Source: Nitrososphaerales archaeon | GTDB taxonomy: Archaea; Thermoproteota; Nitrososphaeria; Nitrososphaerales; Gagatemarchaeaceae | Direction of reading: 5' to 3' | Assembly (NCBI GenBank): GCA_032906765.1 | Contig: JAJTZB010000005.1 | Span: forward strand, 62,001-126,000 | Length of the DNA: 64,000 nt | Part shown: piece after piece, positions 8,482 through 15,711 of the stretch | Numbering within the stretch: the stretch's first letter is position 1 | Layout: each line of letters begins with the position of its first letter | Program-made: the position numbers and the translations under genes | Notes under the pieces: model-generated | Told to the model about the DNA's origin: nothing | Database searches by the model: none | Seen by the model: the letters and a program-made list of their open reading frames with translations, nothing else

Positions 8482-9013
8482 CTCTTTGAGCCGGGCGAAT
8501 ACCGAGTCTGCAACCTAGTTCACGCTCGTCCCATCAGCAATGTACTATAAGTTAATTCACTGATTGTCAATCACAGGTTTTTGTCGAGGCTCTCAAGCCA
8601 ACACATGTTGTATCGTTACCGAAGGCTTGCAAGGGATTGGAAGGAATACCAGTCTTCCGACTCGGTTTACGTCGAAGGAGACTTGAACTAACGAATCTCG
8701 ATACTGCTTCCAGCACCAAGAACGTATCGAATCCCTTCCGGCCCATCTGTCCGGTCAGGCATTGTCAAGCTTGGTTCGAAGTCCACTGTCGCTCGCGCCT
8801 GTACTAAACTGAAAGCTCACCGAGAGCGCGGCGCTAGATAAACCGAAGAGTCTCCGGAAGGCTCTGGTAACTTAGCGTCATCCGAGGCAGATTCAGGTTC
8901 CCATTAACTCTCGTCAGCTCGGGTCGTTCTTGACTCCCTTCTATAAGCTGAAATGAGAGGAATCGGCCTCTCACGGGGGTGCATCCACTCTGGGAATCTT
9001 CGAAGAATGGGGG
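8482..9013. other. Intergenic region before the nuclease cassette
   Basis: I find no gene in these 530 bases. CTATAAG at 8941-8947 is a good TATA-like box for the nuclease gene starting at 9014 and implies a leader of about 40 bases. The rest has no repeat or hairpin that I can support. Confidence 0.45.
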
Positions 9014-9586
9014 TTGACTCTGAGCGAGCTTGAGGAGATAATCAATGAACGACCAAGCCTAAGGGGAATCATCTCAGGGTTCTTGGCCGAATACAAGGTC
9101 AAGAAGATGTGGTTCTCCGACCCGAGAATAACCGAAGTCGGGAGGTTCAGCGATCATGACAGGGAACACAAGAGCGATCTCGTGGTGACCTACGGGGGTC
9201 ATCCCATCACCGTCCAAGTCAAATCGCTCCAGTCCAATAGCGTCAAGTCCGATGGTGAGACATGGACTGGAAAGTTCCAATGCGATGCAAGCGACAAAAG
9301 AAATGTGAGGTTGCCAAACGGTAGCACCCTCGAAACGACCTGCTTAGTGATCGGCGGATTCGACCTCCTCGCCGTTAACTTGTTCGAGTTTGGGCGTGAA
9401 TGGAGATTCGCATTCGCCCGCAACAAGGATTTGCCACGATCTACGTTCAAGAAATACCCGCCCCGACAAAGGAAGTATCTGCTTGCAACCTTGATGGATG
9501 TCTCTTGGCCTCTTGAGGAACCATACGAACCTGAGCCTTATCATCTGCTTGATGAGATAATTGGGGAGAAAAGAGGCAAAACCTGA
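9014..9586 (+). CDS. Putative PD-(D/E)XK restriction endonuclease
   Basis: 190 residues. A nuclease core is suggested by SDLVVTYGGHPITVQVKSLQ (about residues 55-74), in which the Asp and the Val-Gln-Val-Lys match the D...(D/E/Q)xK catalytic pattern of PD-(D/E)XK enzymes, here with Gln in the middle position. A later FDLLAVNLFEFGREWRFAFA is typical of restriction nucleases of this fold. The start is TTG, preceded by GGGGG. It is convergent with a DPPY DNA methyltransferase, which supports a restriction-modification role. Recognition sequence is unknown. Confidence 0.6.
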   Translation: MTLSELEEIINERPSLRGIISGFLAEYKVKKMWFSDPRITEVGRFSDHDREHKSDLVVTYGGHPITVQVKSLQSNSVKSDGETWTGKFQCDASDKRNVRLPNGSTLETTCLVIGGFDLLAVNLFEFGREWRFAFARNKDLPRSTFKKYPPRQRKYLLATLMDVSWPLEEPYEPEPYHLLDEIIGEKRGKT

Positions 9587-9842
9587 CTACGGGAAATTCT
9601 ATCGGGTAGTATCTACTCGTAAAGTCGGAGGCCAAATCCACCAACTCGTTAAGTTCAGGATGCCTAAGGTGGGAAGAGACAAAAGACGAAGAATCATAGA
9701 TAGTGCCTTCGAGAAGAGCGGGGCAGATGCCTTTGTGGAATGCTTCTGGACAAGAGGGAGTATTATCTACAAGAACAAGTGGTCATTCGACGCGATTCTG
9801 ATTTTTGATCGAAGCGACCTTCCTAAAGACAAGAAAGTATGA
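9561..9842 (+). CDS. Hypothetical protein linked to the nuclease
   Basis: 93 residues, basic, no recognised domain. It starts at TTG 9561 inside the end of the nuclease gene, so the two are probably translationally coupled, and its 3' end overlaps the end of the convergent methyltransferase by 60 bases. Tight overlap on both sides suggests a component of the cassette, possibly a specificity or accessory subunit. That role is inference from position only. Confidence 0.5.
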   Translation: MGRKEAKPDYGKFYRVVSTRKVGGQIHQLVKFRMPKVGRDKRRRIIDSAFEKSGADAFVECFWTRGSIIYKNKWSFDAILIFDRSDLPKDKKV

Positions 9843-10529
9843 GTGGTTCTTTCTCGCATGACGTTGCTTCACTATCCTGCTGACGCTCGGTTTGTTGGTT
9901 CTGACCACGACGAACAAGTCCTCGGTAACAAATCCCATGCTCTCGTATTTGTTGATGATCTGGACATGGGTAAGATGTTGCTTGTTCGCGCTCACCTCAT
10001 CTTGGCATTTTACAATCAAGATGCCATCCTTCCGTAACACCCTGTTGGCTGCAGCGCCAGCCTTGAAGTAGAGGGCGGTCACTGCATCGTGCCACTTGGG
10101 ACCTTCCTCAAGTGTGGCCTTGCCGTTGGAGTAATACTCCCTAAACGCGACGTGGCTTCCAGAGCCAGCCAAGTGTTCTGCTTGTTTTCGGTAGAGTCCT
10201 TCCATGTATGGCGGGTCTAAGACCAGACAATCAATCGCGCCGTCTTCATAGGGCAAGTTACGACAATCAACTCCCGTTTCGATATCTGTCGCCCTGAGCT
10301 TGTAAGCGCCTTTTGGAACCTGCCTCCAGAAGACCCCCTTCCCGTATGTCACATCTGCCACCACCGAACCCTGAGGCACAAACAGCTTCAGAATCTTCGG
10401 GAATACCTCGTCGTTATTCCCCACATAAGCCGAGAAGGTAAGGTCAGAGGTTGTCCTCCCTCCTTGCCTTCGCTTCCCCTTTACAGGATGTGCAGGACTC
10501 ACGATGGTTAGCCCTCGATCATCCATCAT
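9783..10529 (-). CDS. DNA methyltransferase (N4-cytosine/N6-adenine type)
   Basis: About 248 residues. Motif IV is LDPPYMEG near residue 112-119, the catalytic DPPY of amino-methyltransferases acting on [17 protein letters not shown] near 69-82 is a variant of the SAM-binding motif I, in which the usual FxGxG is DVTYGKG. The enzyme should protect DNA from the convergent nuclease at 9014. I chose the ATG pair at 10529; a GTG at 10571 would extend the protein into the transposase remnant. AGGAAGG lies 10-17 bases before that start. Confidence 0.8.
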   Translation of the reverse strand: MMDDRGLTIVSPAHPVKGKRRQGGRTTSDLTFSAYVGNNDEVFPKILKLFVPQGSVVADVTYGKGVFWRQVPKGAYKLRATDIETGVDCRNLPYEDGAIDCLVLDPPYMEGLYRKQAEHLAGSGSHVAFREYYSNGKATLEEGPKWHDAVTALYFKAGAAANRVLRKDGILIVKCQDEVSANKQHLTHVQIINKYESMGFVTEDLFVVVRTNKPSVSRIVKQRHARKNHSYFLVFRKVASIKNQNRVE

Positions 10530-10531
10530 CT

Positions 10532-10822
10532 TTAGCCCTTCCTCGAAGCATTCTGTATCAGCGTTCTCCACTTGTCCTCGCCCTCGACCCTGATTCCAGC
10601 CTTATCTGCGGGGGTCTCCCCCTTCAGCCCTTCATGCCGTCGGATGTAGTTGTGGTATATCTGCACCCCCTTCAGAATGGGTGTATCCATCCGCTTCAGC
10701 CCGTGCATGACCTTCCCTCTGTCGCGGACTTTGTAGGAGAACCCGTCTACCCTGCGAACCCATCTTGACTCGTGGACGATTGATTCGTCCCTCGCCTCTC
10801 GGAAGTCGGATGCGGGATTCAT
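10532..10822 (-). pseudogene. C-terminal remnant of a DDE transposase
   Basis: 96 residues that match only the last part of archaeal DDE-type transposases: RDRGKVMHGLKRMDTP, then [22 protein letters not shown] and KWRTLIQNA. The N-terminal helix-turn-helix and the two catalytic Asp regions are absent, and the usual (V/I)ER that supplies the catalytic Glu reads DGFSYKV. It cannot transpose. Its ATG overlaps the TGA of a 31-codon ORF, and its end adjoins the methyltransferase start, so it is probably co-transcribed within the cassette. It could be debris or a reused DNA-binding fragment. Confidence 0.65.
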
Positions 10823-10914
10823 TTGTCCATTCCTTCACGCCAGCTCTGTAGGGCTCCGAGTCTCTCGAAGTATTCCCTGTCGCCCATTTCTGCGCGGAGT
10901 TCGTCTGGTTGCAT
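10819..10914 (-). CDS. Small ORF (31 residues) at the head of the methyltransferase operon
   Basis: MQPDELRAEMGDREYFERLG is a protein-like, acidic amphipathic start. ATG 10914 lies about 25 bases after a reverse-strand TATA-like TAATATAT (10935-10942) that abuts operator 1. The stop overlaps the next ATG as ATGA. No homology is recognised. It may be a leader peptide or a small regulator. Confidence 0.4.
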   Translation of the reverse strand: MQPDELRAEMGDREYFERLGALQSWREGMDK

Positions 10915-10924
10915 GGCATACCAT

Positions 10925-10997
10925 TATCTACGTAGATATATTAGGATAGCGGTATCTACGGAGATACCGTGGAGGCATAGCGTTATATACGTAGATA
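10925..10997. promoter_or_regulatory. Three palindromic operators in a divergent promoter
   Basis: Three near-identical 14-base palindromes: TATCTACGTAGATA (10925-10938, perfect), TATCTACGGAGATA (10953-10966, within the longer GGTATCTACGGAGATACC) and TATATACGTAGATA (10984-10997). Centres are 28 and 31 bases apart, close to three helical turns, so bound dimers would line one face. Site 1 lies at the promoter of the leftward operon; site 3 overlaps the TATA box of the rightward small gene. A repressor bound here would control both directions. Confidence 0.75.
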
Positions 10998-11011
10998 GCA
11001 CGCGTCCCACC

Positions 11012-11185
11012 ATGCCAAAGTGGCAGAAAGATGCTACGGAGTTCACGGTGGGAGTCAACTACCGCGAGGATAGGGGAGCGCAGTGTTCGATTCCGAAGCC
11101 AGTGTTCGAGACACTCGGCAAGCCTGATCGGATTACCTACGTGCTGAAGAGGAAGCGCGTGGAGGTGAAGCCTTCCCCAGACTGA
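11012..11185 (+). CDS. Small AbrB/MazE-like protein, probable cassette regulator
   Basis: 57 residues. The middle part (VGVNYREDRGAQCSIPKPVFETLG) resembles the swapped-hairpin AbrB/SpoVT fold, in which a short strand, a Pro-containing turn and a dimer interface bind DNA; the match is weak. ATG 11012 lies about 25 bases after the TATA-like TTATATAC at 10983-10990, so the message is probably leaderless. Because operator 3 overlaps that box, this protein is the best candidate for the repressor of the divergent cassette. Confidence 0.55.
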   Translation: MPKWQKDATEFTVGVNYREDRGAQCSIPKPVFETLGKPDRITYVLKRKRVEVKPSPD

Positions 11186-11375
11186 GAGGGCGATAGCACA
11201 ACGCGCAGGCCTATCGCAACTTCCTGAAATTCGAGCTCGACGCGCGCACATAACCTACTGAGCGCGACGCAACGAACCCTGTACATGGCAAATTGAAAGT
11301 TGCGTGCGAAATGATTTACCCGTAGATTGTCACCGAAATCCCATTCACCACTCCACTCTTTTTGCATCTACAACG

Positions 11376-11696
11376 CTATGTTGGTTCCAATTTGAATCGG
11401 AGGGAGTTGCAAACCTCGACAAGAATTTCGATTCCAGCCTCCAATCTTGGGCTGATGAAGTACATCGCGCCATACTTCTCCCCGCGGGTGACGACGAGCG
11501 AGTTCGACGCGAGCACCCCGACGTGGTGCATTATCGTCCTGTAGTCTACCGAGAGCTTCTCTGCCAGCTGGTTCATGTTCATGGGCCTCTTCCTCAGCTC
11601 GTTGATTATCCTCGCCCTGTTCTCCCCTCCCCTCGAGCCGCCCAGGACGTACCAGAGAACTCGCTTGAGCTCAGGGTCGTCTGGCAACGGGGTCAA
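11376..11696 (-). CDS. ArsR-like winged-helix transcriptional regulator
   Basis: 106 residues. The winged helix spans roughly residues 25-80: NRARIINELRKRPMNMNQLAEKLSVDYRTIMHHVGVL contains the recognition helix, followed by the wing LVVTRGEKYGAMYFIS. Thaumarchaea have many such single-domain regulators. No metal-binding Cys pair is seen. The start is TTG 11696 with GAGGG seven bases upstream. It is divergent from a small three-helix membrane protein and may control it. Confidence 0.85.
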   Translation of the reverse strand: MTPLPDDPELKRVLWYVLGGSRGGENRARIINELRKRPMNMNQLAEKLSVDYRTIMHHVGVLASNSLVVTRGEKYGAMYFISPRLEAGIEILVEVCNSLRFKLEPT

Positions 11697-11789
11697 GGGT
11701 GTGCCCTCGGCGATTTAGCCCTTGAAACTGAACAGATTCTGGCGAGATTCTGAAATACGCTTAAACCGCTTCAGCGAGAATGAAGGTCA

Positions 11790-12071
11790 ATGAACCCGCT
11801 CCTCGTCTTCTCAATCCTCCTATACACCGTGAACGCCGTCCTGTTCACTGTTCTCGCCTACGTCTACGGCAGGACCGCGCTCTCGACCAAGGCGAAGTAT
11901 CCTCTTGGCCTCTTCATCTTCGCCGTCCTCCTGCTGATTCACAGCGCCGGCACGGCGGGTGCCTACCTCTTCTTGGCTCCATACTTCGGCGACGAGGCAG
12001 TCCCCTTCATGTCAATCATGGGCGGGGCCGAGCTGGTCGGCGTCGCAGCGCTCCTGAGAATAACACTGTGA
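11790..12071 (+). CDS. Small three-helix membrane protein
   Basis: 93 residues with three hydrophobic helices (about 6-28, 39-60 and 68-90). No catalytic motif. It is divergent from the ArsR-like gene, with CGCTTAAAC (11757-11765) as a likely TATA box. Its TGA overlaps the GTG of the next glycosyltransferase as GTGA, so it heads the surface-glycan operon and is likely co-translated with it. Function unknown. Confidence 0.75.
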   Translation: MNPLLVFSILLYTVNAVLFTVLAYVYGRTALSTKAKYPLGLFIFAVLLLIHSAGTAGAYLFLAPYFGDEAVPFMSIMGGAELVGVAALLRITL

Positions 12072-13000
12072 TCGGAATGCAAGTCTCCAGACCTGCCTTA
12101 GGGTTCAGTATAGGCGTCTGCGCCTCCGACTCCTCGCCGAACCTTCCCTCCTTACTTTCCTTCCTCCTCGCGGAAGACTTTGGTGGCTTCGTGCTTCAGA
12201 GTTTGGTGGTAGTGGCCAGCGGCTGCGACAAGAACGTCGTCTCCGAAGCCCGAAAGATGGCCGACTCTGACTCCAGAATCCTCCTGATAACCGAGCCCGA
12301 GAGAAGGGGAAAGGCCGAGGCGATAAACAGGATAGTCGAGAACACAGTCGGAGAGTTCCTCGTCATGGTCAACTCCGACGCAGTCCCTGAGGCCGGCTCC
12401 GTCCGGAAGCTCCTCTCTGTGGCCTCAGAAGATGAGAGCGTCGGATGCGTATCTGCGATGCCCATCTTCGACTCAAGAGCCAATATGACCTCGTCGCTGA
12501 TTGACCTGGTGTGGACGGCTCACAACGAATCCTCTCTGGCGCTGAATCACATGAACTTGTCCAACCACGCAAGCGACGAGCTCATTGTTATCAGGTCCTC
12601 GATAGTGACGAGGCTCCCTGCGGGCGTTGTGAACGATGGCGCTTTCATCGCTGGAACAGCCCGCCTGCGCGGATACAAGGTCAAGTTCTGTCCCCCGGCC
12701 AGGGTTCACATCGAGACACCCGGCAGGGTGGCAGACGTGATTGGTCAGAGAAGAAGGATCCTATTCGGCCACGCGCAGGTCTGGCGTCGCCTCGGGACGC
12801 CCCCGAGGACCATCGAGTCCTTGATACTCATTGCTCCCCTGACTGCCCTGCGCCTTCTCGCCAGAACGGTCGCGAGAAACCCGAGATCCATCCTTGTTCT
12901 GCCTGTGGCGTTGGTCACTGAAGTCTCGGCAGCAGTGCTCTCCATCTGGGACAGCCTGAGGTCTTCGAAGCGTCACACCGTTTGGAGGCGGTACACCTGA
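12068..13000 (+). CDS. Glycosyltransferase, family 2 (GT-A fold)
   Basis: 310 residues. The GT-A fold shows as an N-terminal FSIGVCASDSSPNL, the central ERRGKAEAINRIVE (residues about 80-93) and the metal-binding MVNSDAVPE (101-109), where NSDA takes the place of DxD. A later VNDGAFIAGTARLRGYKV fits the acceptor region. One or two hydrophobic segments follow near the C-terminus, so it acts at the inner membrane face. Start GTG 12068 overlaps the previous stop; ATG 12077 is possible. Sugar and acceptor are unknown. Confidence 0.8.
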   Translation: MIGMQVSRPALGFSIGVCASDSSPNLPSLLSFLLAEDFGGFVLQSLVVVASGCDKNVVSEARKMADSDSRILLITEPERRGKAEAINRIVENTVGEFLVMVNSDAVPEAGSVRKLLSVASEDESVGCVSAMPIFDSRANMTSSLIDLVWTAHNESSLALNHMNLSNHASDELIVIRSSIVTRLPAGVVNDGAFIAGTARLRGYKVKFCPPARVHIETPGRVADVIGQRRRILFGHAQVWRRLGTPPRTIESLILIAPLTALRLLARTVARNPRSILVLPVALVTEVSAAVLSIWDSLRSSKRHTVWRRYT

Positions 13001-13920
13001 CCATCTCGACACAGAGCGTGGAACGAATTTGCCTCTTGTACGAGGTGGCGAAGAGCAACGGTTCCCTCCTCTCGCTTCACGAGTTGCTTCCACTATTGCC
13101 TGAAAGGACGTCTGAACCCGAACTGGTCGAAGCCATCAACTCGGCCCCTTTCCTCCGGTCGAAGTTCGAGCTCCGGTCCGGATACCTGACCGAGAGAACC
13201 GCCGAATCCGAGAGTCCTGTCCTCTCCACCGAGCTCGGGAGCAGGAGAAGGGCAAAGACAAACCTGTCGTACGCGGAACGTTTCGCTCCTCTTCTAGGGC
13301 GGGAGGTGATGCAGGTGGTGGCGGTGAGCGGCTCCACGTCGTACCGGTCGGCCTCGAGGTCTTCGGACCTCGACCTGTTCTGCATCGCTAGCCGTGGAAC
13401 GATGTGGCTCTCGCTGGCGAAATCGCTCCTGCTGGCCCGGGCCTTTCGACTGGCCAACCCGGAGTCGCCCCAAATCTGCTTCAGCTGCATCATGGACGAG
13501 AGCTTCGCCGTGAGCCTGTTCTCGGAGAAGCGCGACTCGCTCTTCGCCCGCGACGCCCTCGTGACTCTCGTACTGAAGGGGGAGAGAACGTACCATGACC
13601 TGCTCGGGAGGGCGCGTTGGATTTCGCTCTACTACCCCGCCCTCTACTCCTCCAAACTGGAATCAGGTAATGGCCTTCGCGGGACCGCTGCGCAGCCTTC
13701 GTGGGCCACAGCAGTGCTCGACAGGTTCCTGCACATTACGGTAGGCGCTTACATCAAGGTGAAGTCGAACCTCCTAAACAGGAAGCTGGCCAAACAGAGG
13801 CGCCAAGACGATGCCTTCGACCTCCGTATGGGATTGGACCATCTCATAGTCGAGTCGAACAGGTACACCAGGCTCAGGCGGGCGTACGCCACGCTCAAGG
13901 CCAGCCCCGGAGTTCAATGA
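12982..13920 (+). CDS. Nucleotidyltransferase-fold protein in the glycan operon
   Basis: 312 residues. VSGSTSYRSASRSSDLDLF (about residues 115-133) has the G-S-x-D-x-D pattern of the Pol-beta-type nucleotidyltransferase superfamily. The N-terminal 95 residues look like a winged-helix domain. The TTG start lies 19 bases inside the glycosyltransferase gene, so translation is coupled. Whether it adds nucleotides to a sugar, protein or nucleic acid is unknown. Its place among glycosyltransferases suggests a modification step in surface polymer assembly. Confidence 0.65.
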   Translation: MEAVHLTISTQSVERICLLYEVAKSNGSLLSLHELLPLLPERTSEPELVEAINSAPFLRSKFELRSGYLTERTAESESPVLSTELGSRRRAKTNLSYAERFAPLLGREVMQVVAVSGSTSYRSASRSSDLDLFCIASRGTMWLSLAKSLLLARAFRLANPESPQICFSCIMDESFAVSLFSEKRDSLFARDALVTLVLKGERTYHDLLGRARWISLYYPALYSSKLESGNGLRGTAAQPSWATAVLDRFLHITVGAYIKVKSNLLNRKLAKQRRQDDAFDLRMGLDHLIVESNRYTRLRRAYATLKASPGVQ

Positions 13921-14039
13921 CGATGTCTCATGGCAGAGGCAACATCATTCGCTCTGAGACTGGCAAGAACCGGGACGAGATGGCCCAGGTTCCCCTCCGC
14001 TGAACCGAAGCCGGCGTTCCTAGTTCGGAGGGGACAGCG

Positions 14040-15605
14040 GTGCTGATCAGCTTCCCGGTCGGAGGCGTGCTCCTCGCGGTTTCAATCTGCTTGAGCGGGG
14101 CCTTCTTCGTGTACGGATTCAACACCCTGCACCTCACCATAAGGGCGAGGCGCTACAGGCCATCCCGAGCGGGGCCGATGTTGGACCGACCTACGGTCGC
14201 CGTTCACCTTCCCATCTACAACGAGCTCTATGTCGTCGGCAGGCTCTTGGCCGTATGCGTAGTGCTCGCGGAGACCTATGGCAGGGACCTGGTCAAGGTC
14301 TACGTCATCGACGACTCGACCGACGAGACGAGCTCGGTCATCGATGGACTGGTCGCAGAATACCGGGCCAAGGGCCTGGGGTTCGAGGTGATCAGGCGAG
14401 GGAGCAGGTCGGGGTTCAAGGCGGGGGCGCTGCAGGCCGCCCTAAACGCGACGAAGGAGAAGTATGTCGCAGTGCTCGACGCCGACTTCGTCCCTCCGCC
14501 CGACTTCTTGGACAGGTCAATCCCCCTTCTGGAGCAGGACCAAACCGTGGGGTTCGTCCAGAGCAGGTGGGGCCATCTGGACAGGCACTACAACACCGTC
14601 ACAGAGTCCCTCGCCATAGGAGTGGACGCCCACTTCCTCCTCGAGCAGCGTGGAAGAAACGGGAGCGGGTATCTCATGAACTTCAACGGGAGCGCAGGGG
14701 TTCTGAGGGCGGAGGCCATCAGGGAGGCCGGGGGTTGGGCCGCGGATACGCTGGCGGAGGACTTGGACCTGAGCTACAGACTGCAGTTGACCAGCTACAG
14801 GGGGGTCTACCTCAACGACCTGGAGGTTCCGGGAGAGCTCCCCCCTACCATCGCCAGTCTCAAGCGCCAACAGGGGAGGTGGGCTAGGGGCTCGCTCCAG
14901 ACTGCCAAGAAGCTCTTCAGTCAAATCGCAAGTTCGAAGAGGCTTTCGTTGGGCCAGAAGACTCAGGCCGCGGTCCACCTGACCTACTACCTCGTCCACC
15001 CCCTGATGATCGCCTCCTTTCTGATTGCTGTGGCCGCTGACTTCCTTTCCATTGACGTCATCAAGTACAGCGTGAACATCACCATACCCTCGGTCGTGCA
15101 GGGTAGCTCGTCCATCGGGCTCGTGATGGTCGGCCTCCAGGTTGCGCCCTGGGTTGTATTCTCCATACTCATCGCCATGTCGACATTCGCAGTTCTCTTC
15201 TACTGCGTTGAGGCGGTGAGGGTGCAGAAACTGGGGATTCTCGAGAACGCCAAGAAGATAATACTGCTCGTGATCCTCGGGTACGGGATCAGCATCAGCA
15301 ACTCAGTCCAAGCTCTCAGCGGCCTCTTCTCGAGCGAGACGGGCACGTTCTCGCGGACTCCGAAGTACGCCATCAGCCGTTCCGGAGAGACCTGGCAAGA
15401 CAAGAAGTACCAACTTTCCCTGAACACCACCACCGCTCTCGAAGCGGGAGCAGTGGTCCTCGCCTCCACCGCCTCAGTGTGGGCGCTCATTACCAAGAAC
15501 CTGGGAATCCTTCCAATCCTTCTGGTCTACCTCACCGGTTACTCATTCGTGCTATATCTGACGCTGAGGGAGAAGATTGGCTCCGGGGGTCGGCTAGATG
15601 CTTAA
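14040..15605 (+). CDS. Processive-type family 2 glycosyltransferase, membrane bound
   Basis: 521 residues with the cellulose/hyaluronan-synthase-like layout: one N-terminal helix, a GT2 domain and four to five C-terminal helices. Key motifs in order: YVIDDSTDET (about 90-99), VLDADFVP (142-149), TLAEDLDLSYR (239-249) and the QQGRWARG form of Q-x-x-R-W (280-287). Such enzymes add sugars to a growing polymer or lipid at the cytoplasmic face and may export it. A strong GGAGGGG lies seven bases before the GTG start. Confidence 0.9.
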   Translation: MLISFPVGGVLLAVSICLSGAFFVYGFNTLHLTIRARRYRPSRAGPMLDRPTVAVHLPIYNELYVVGRLLAVCVVLAETYGRDLVKVYVIDDSTDETSSVIDGLVAEYRAKGLGFEVIRRGSRSGFKAGALQAALNATKEKYVAVLDADFVPPPDFLDRSIPLLEQDQTVGFVQSRWGHLDRHYNTVTESLAIGVDAHFLLEQRGRNGSGYLMNFNGSAGVLRAEAIREAGGWAADTLAEDLDLSYRLQLTSYRGVYLNDLEVPGELPPTIASLKRQQGRWARGSLQTAKKLFSQIASSKRLSLGQKTQAAVHLTYYLVHPLMIASFLIAVAADFLSIDVIKYSVNITIPSVVQGSSSIGLVMVGLQVAPWVVFSILIAMSTFAVLFYCVEAVRVQKLGILENAKKIILLVILGYGISISNSVQALSGLFSSETGTFSRTPKYAISRSGETWQDKKYQLSLNTTTALEAGAVVLASTASVWALITKNLGILPILLVYLTGYSFVLYLTLREKIGSGGRLDA

Positions 15606-15616
15606 GTTGTCGGACA

Positions 15617-15709
15617 TTGTGGACGGTTCAGGGCGAGGACCGCTGCGTCTACGAGTCCGTCAGGCACGCCAAGATGAGGACAATGTACGACTACCTGAAA
15701 GTGAAGTAG
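15617..15709 (+). CDS. Small ORF (30 residues) supported by codon use
   Basis: TTG 15617 to TAG 15709 reads WTVQGEDRCVYESVRHAKM and onward. Of the 29 codons after the start, 26 end in G or C, as in the neighbouring genes, whereas the overlapping frame that would extend the next gene upstream has mostly A or T at third positions. That argues this frame is the coding one. No homology is recognised. It fits exactly between two genes of the glycan operon. Confidence 0.4.
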   Translation: MWTVQGEDRCVYESVRHAKMRTMYDYLKVK

Positions 15710-15711
15710 GC

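Noticed and set aside
10823-11011. Long version of the small AbrB-like ORF
   Set aside because: The extension covers the operator/promoter region; the TATA box at 10983 places the start at ATG 11012.
11780-12067. 5' extension of the first glycosyltransferase ORF
   Set aside because: It overlaps the three-helix membrane protein whose frame is clearly coding, and the extension reads as Arg/Pro-rich noise.
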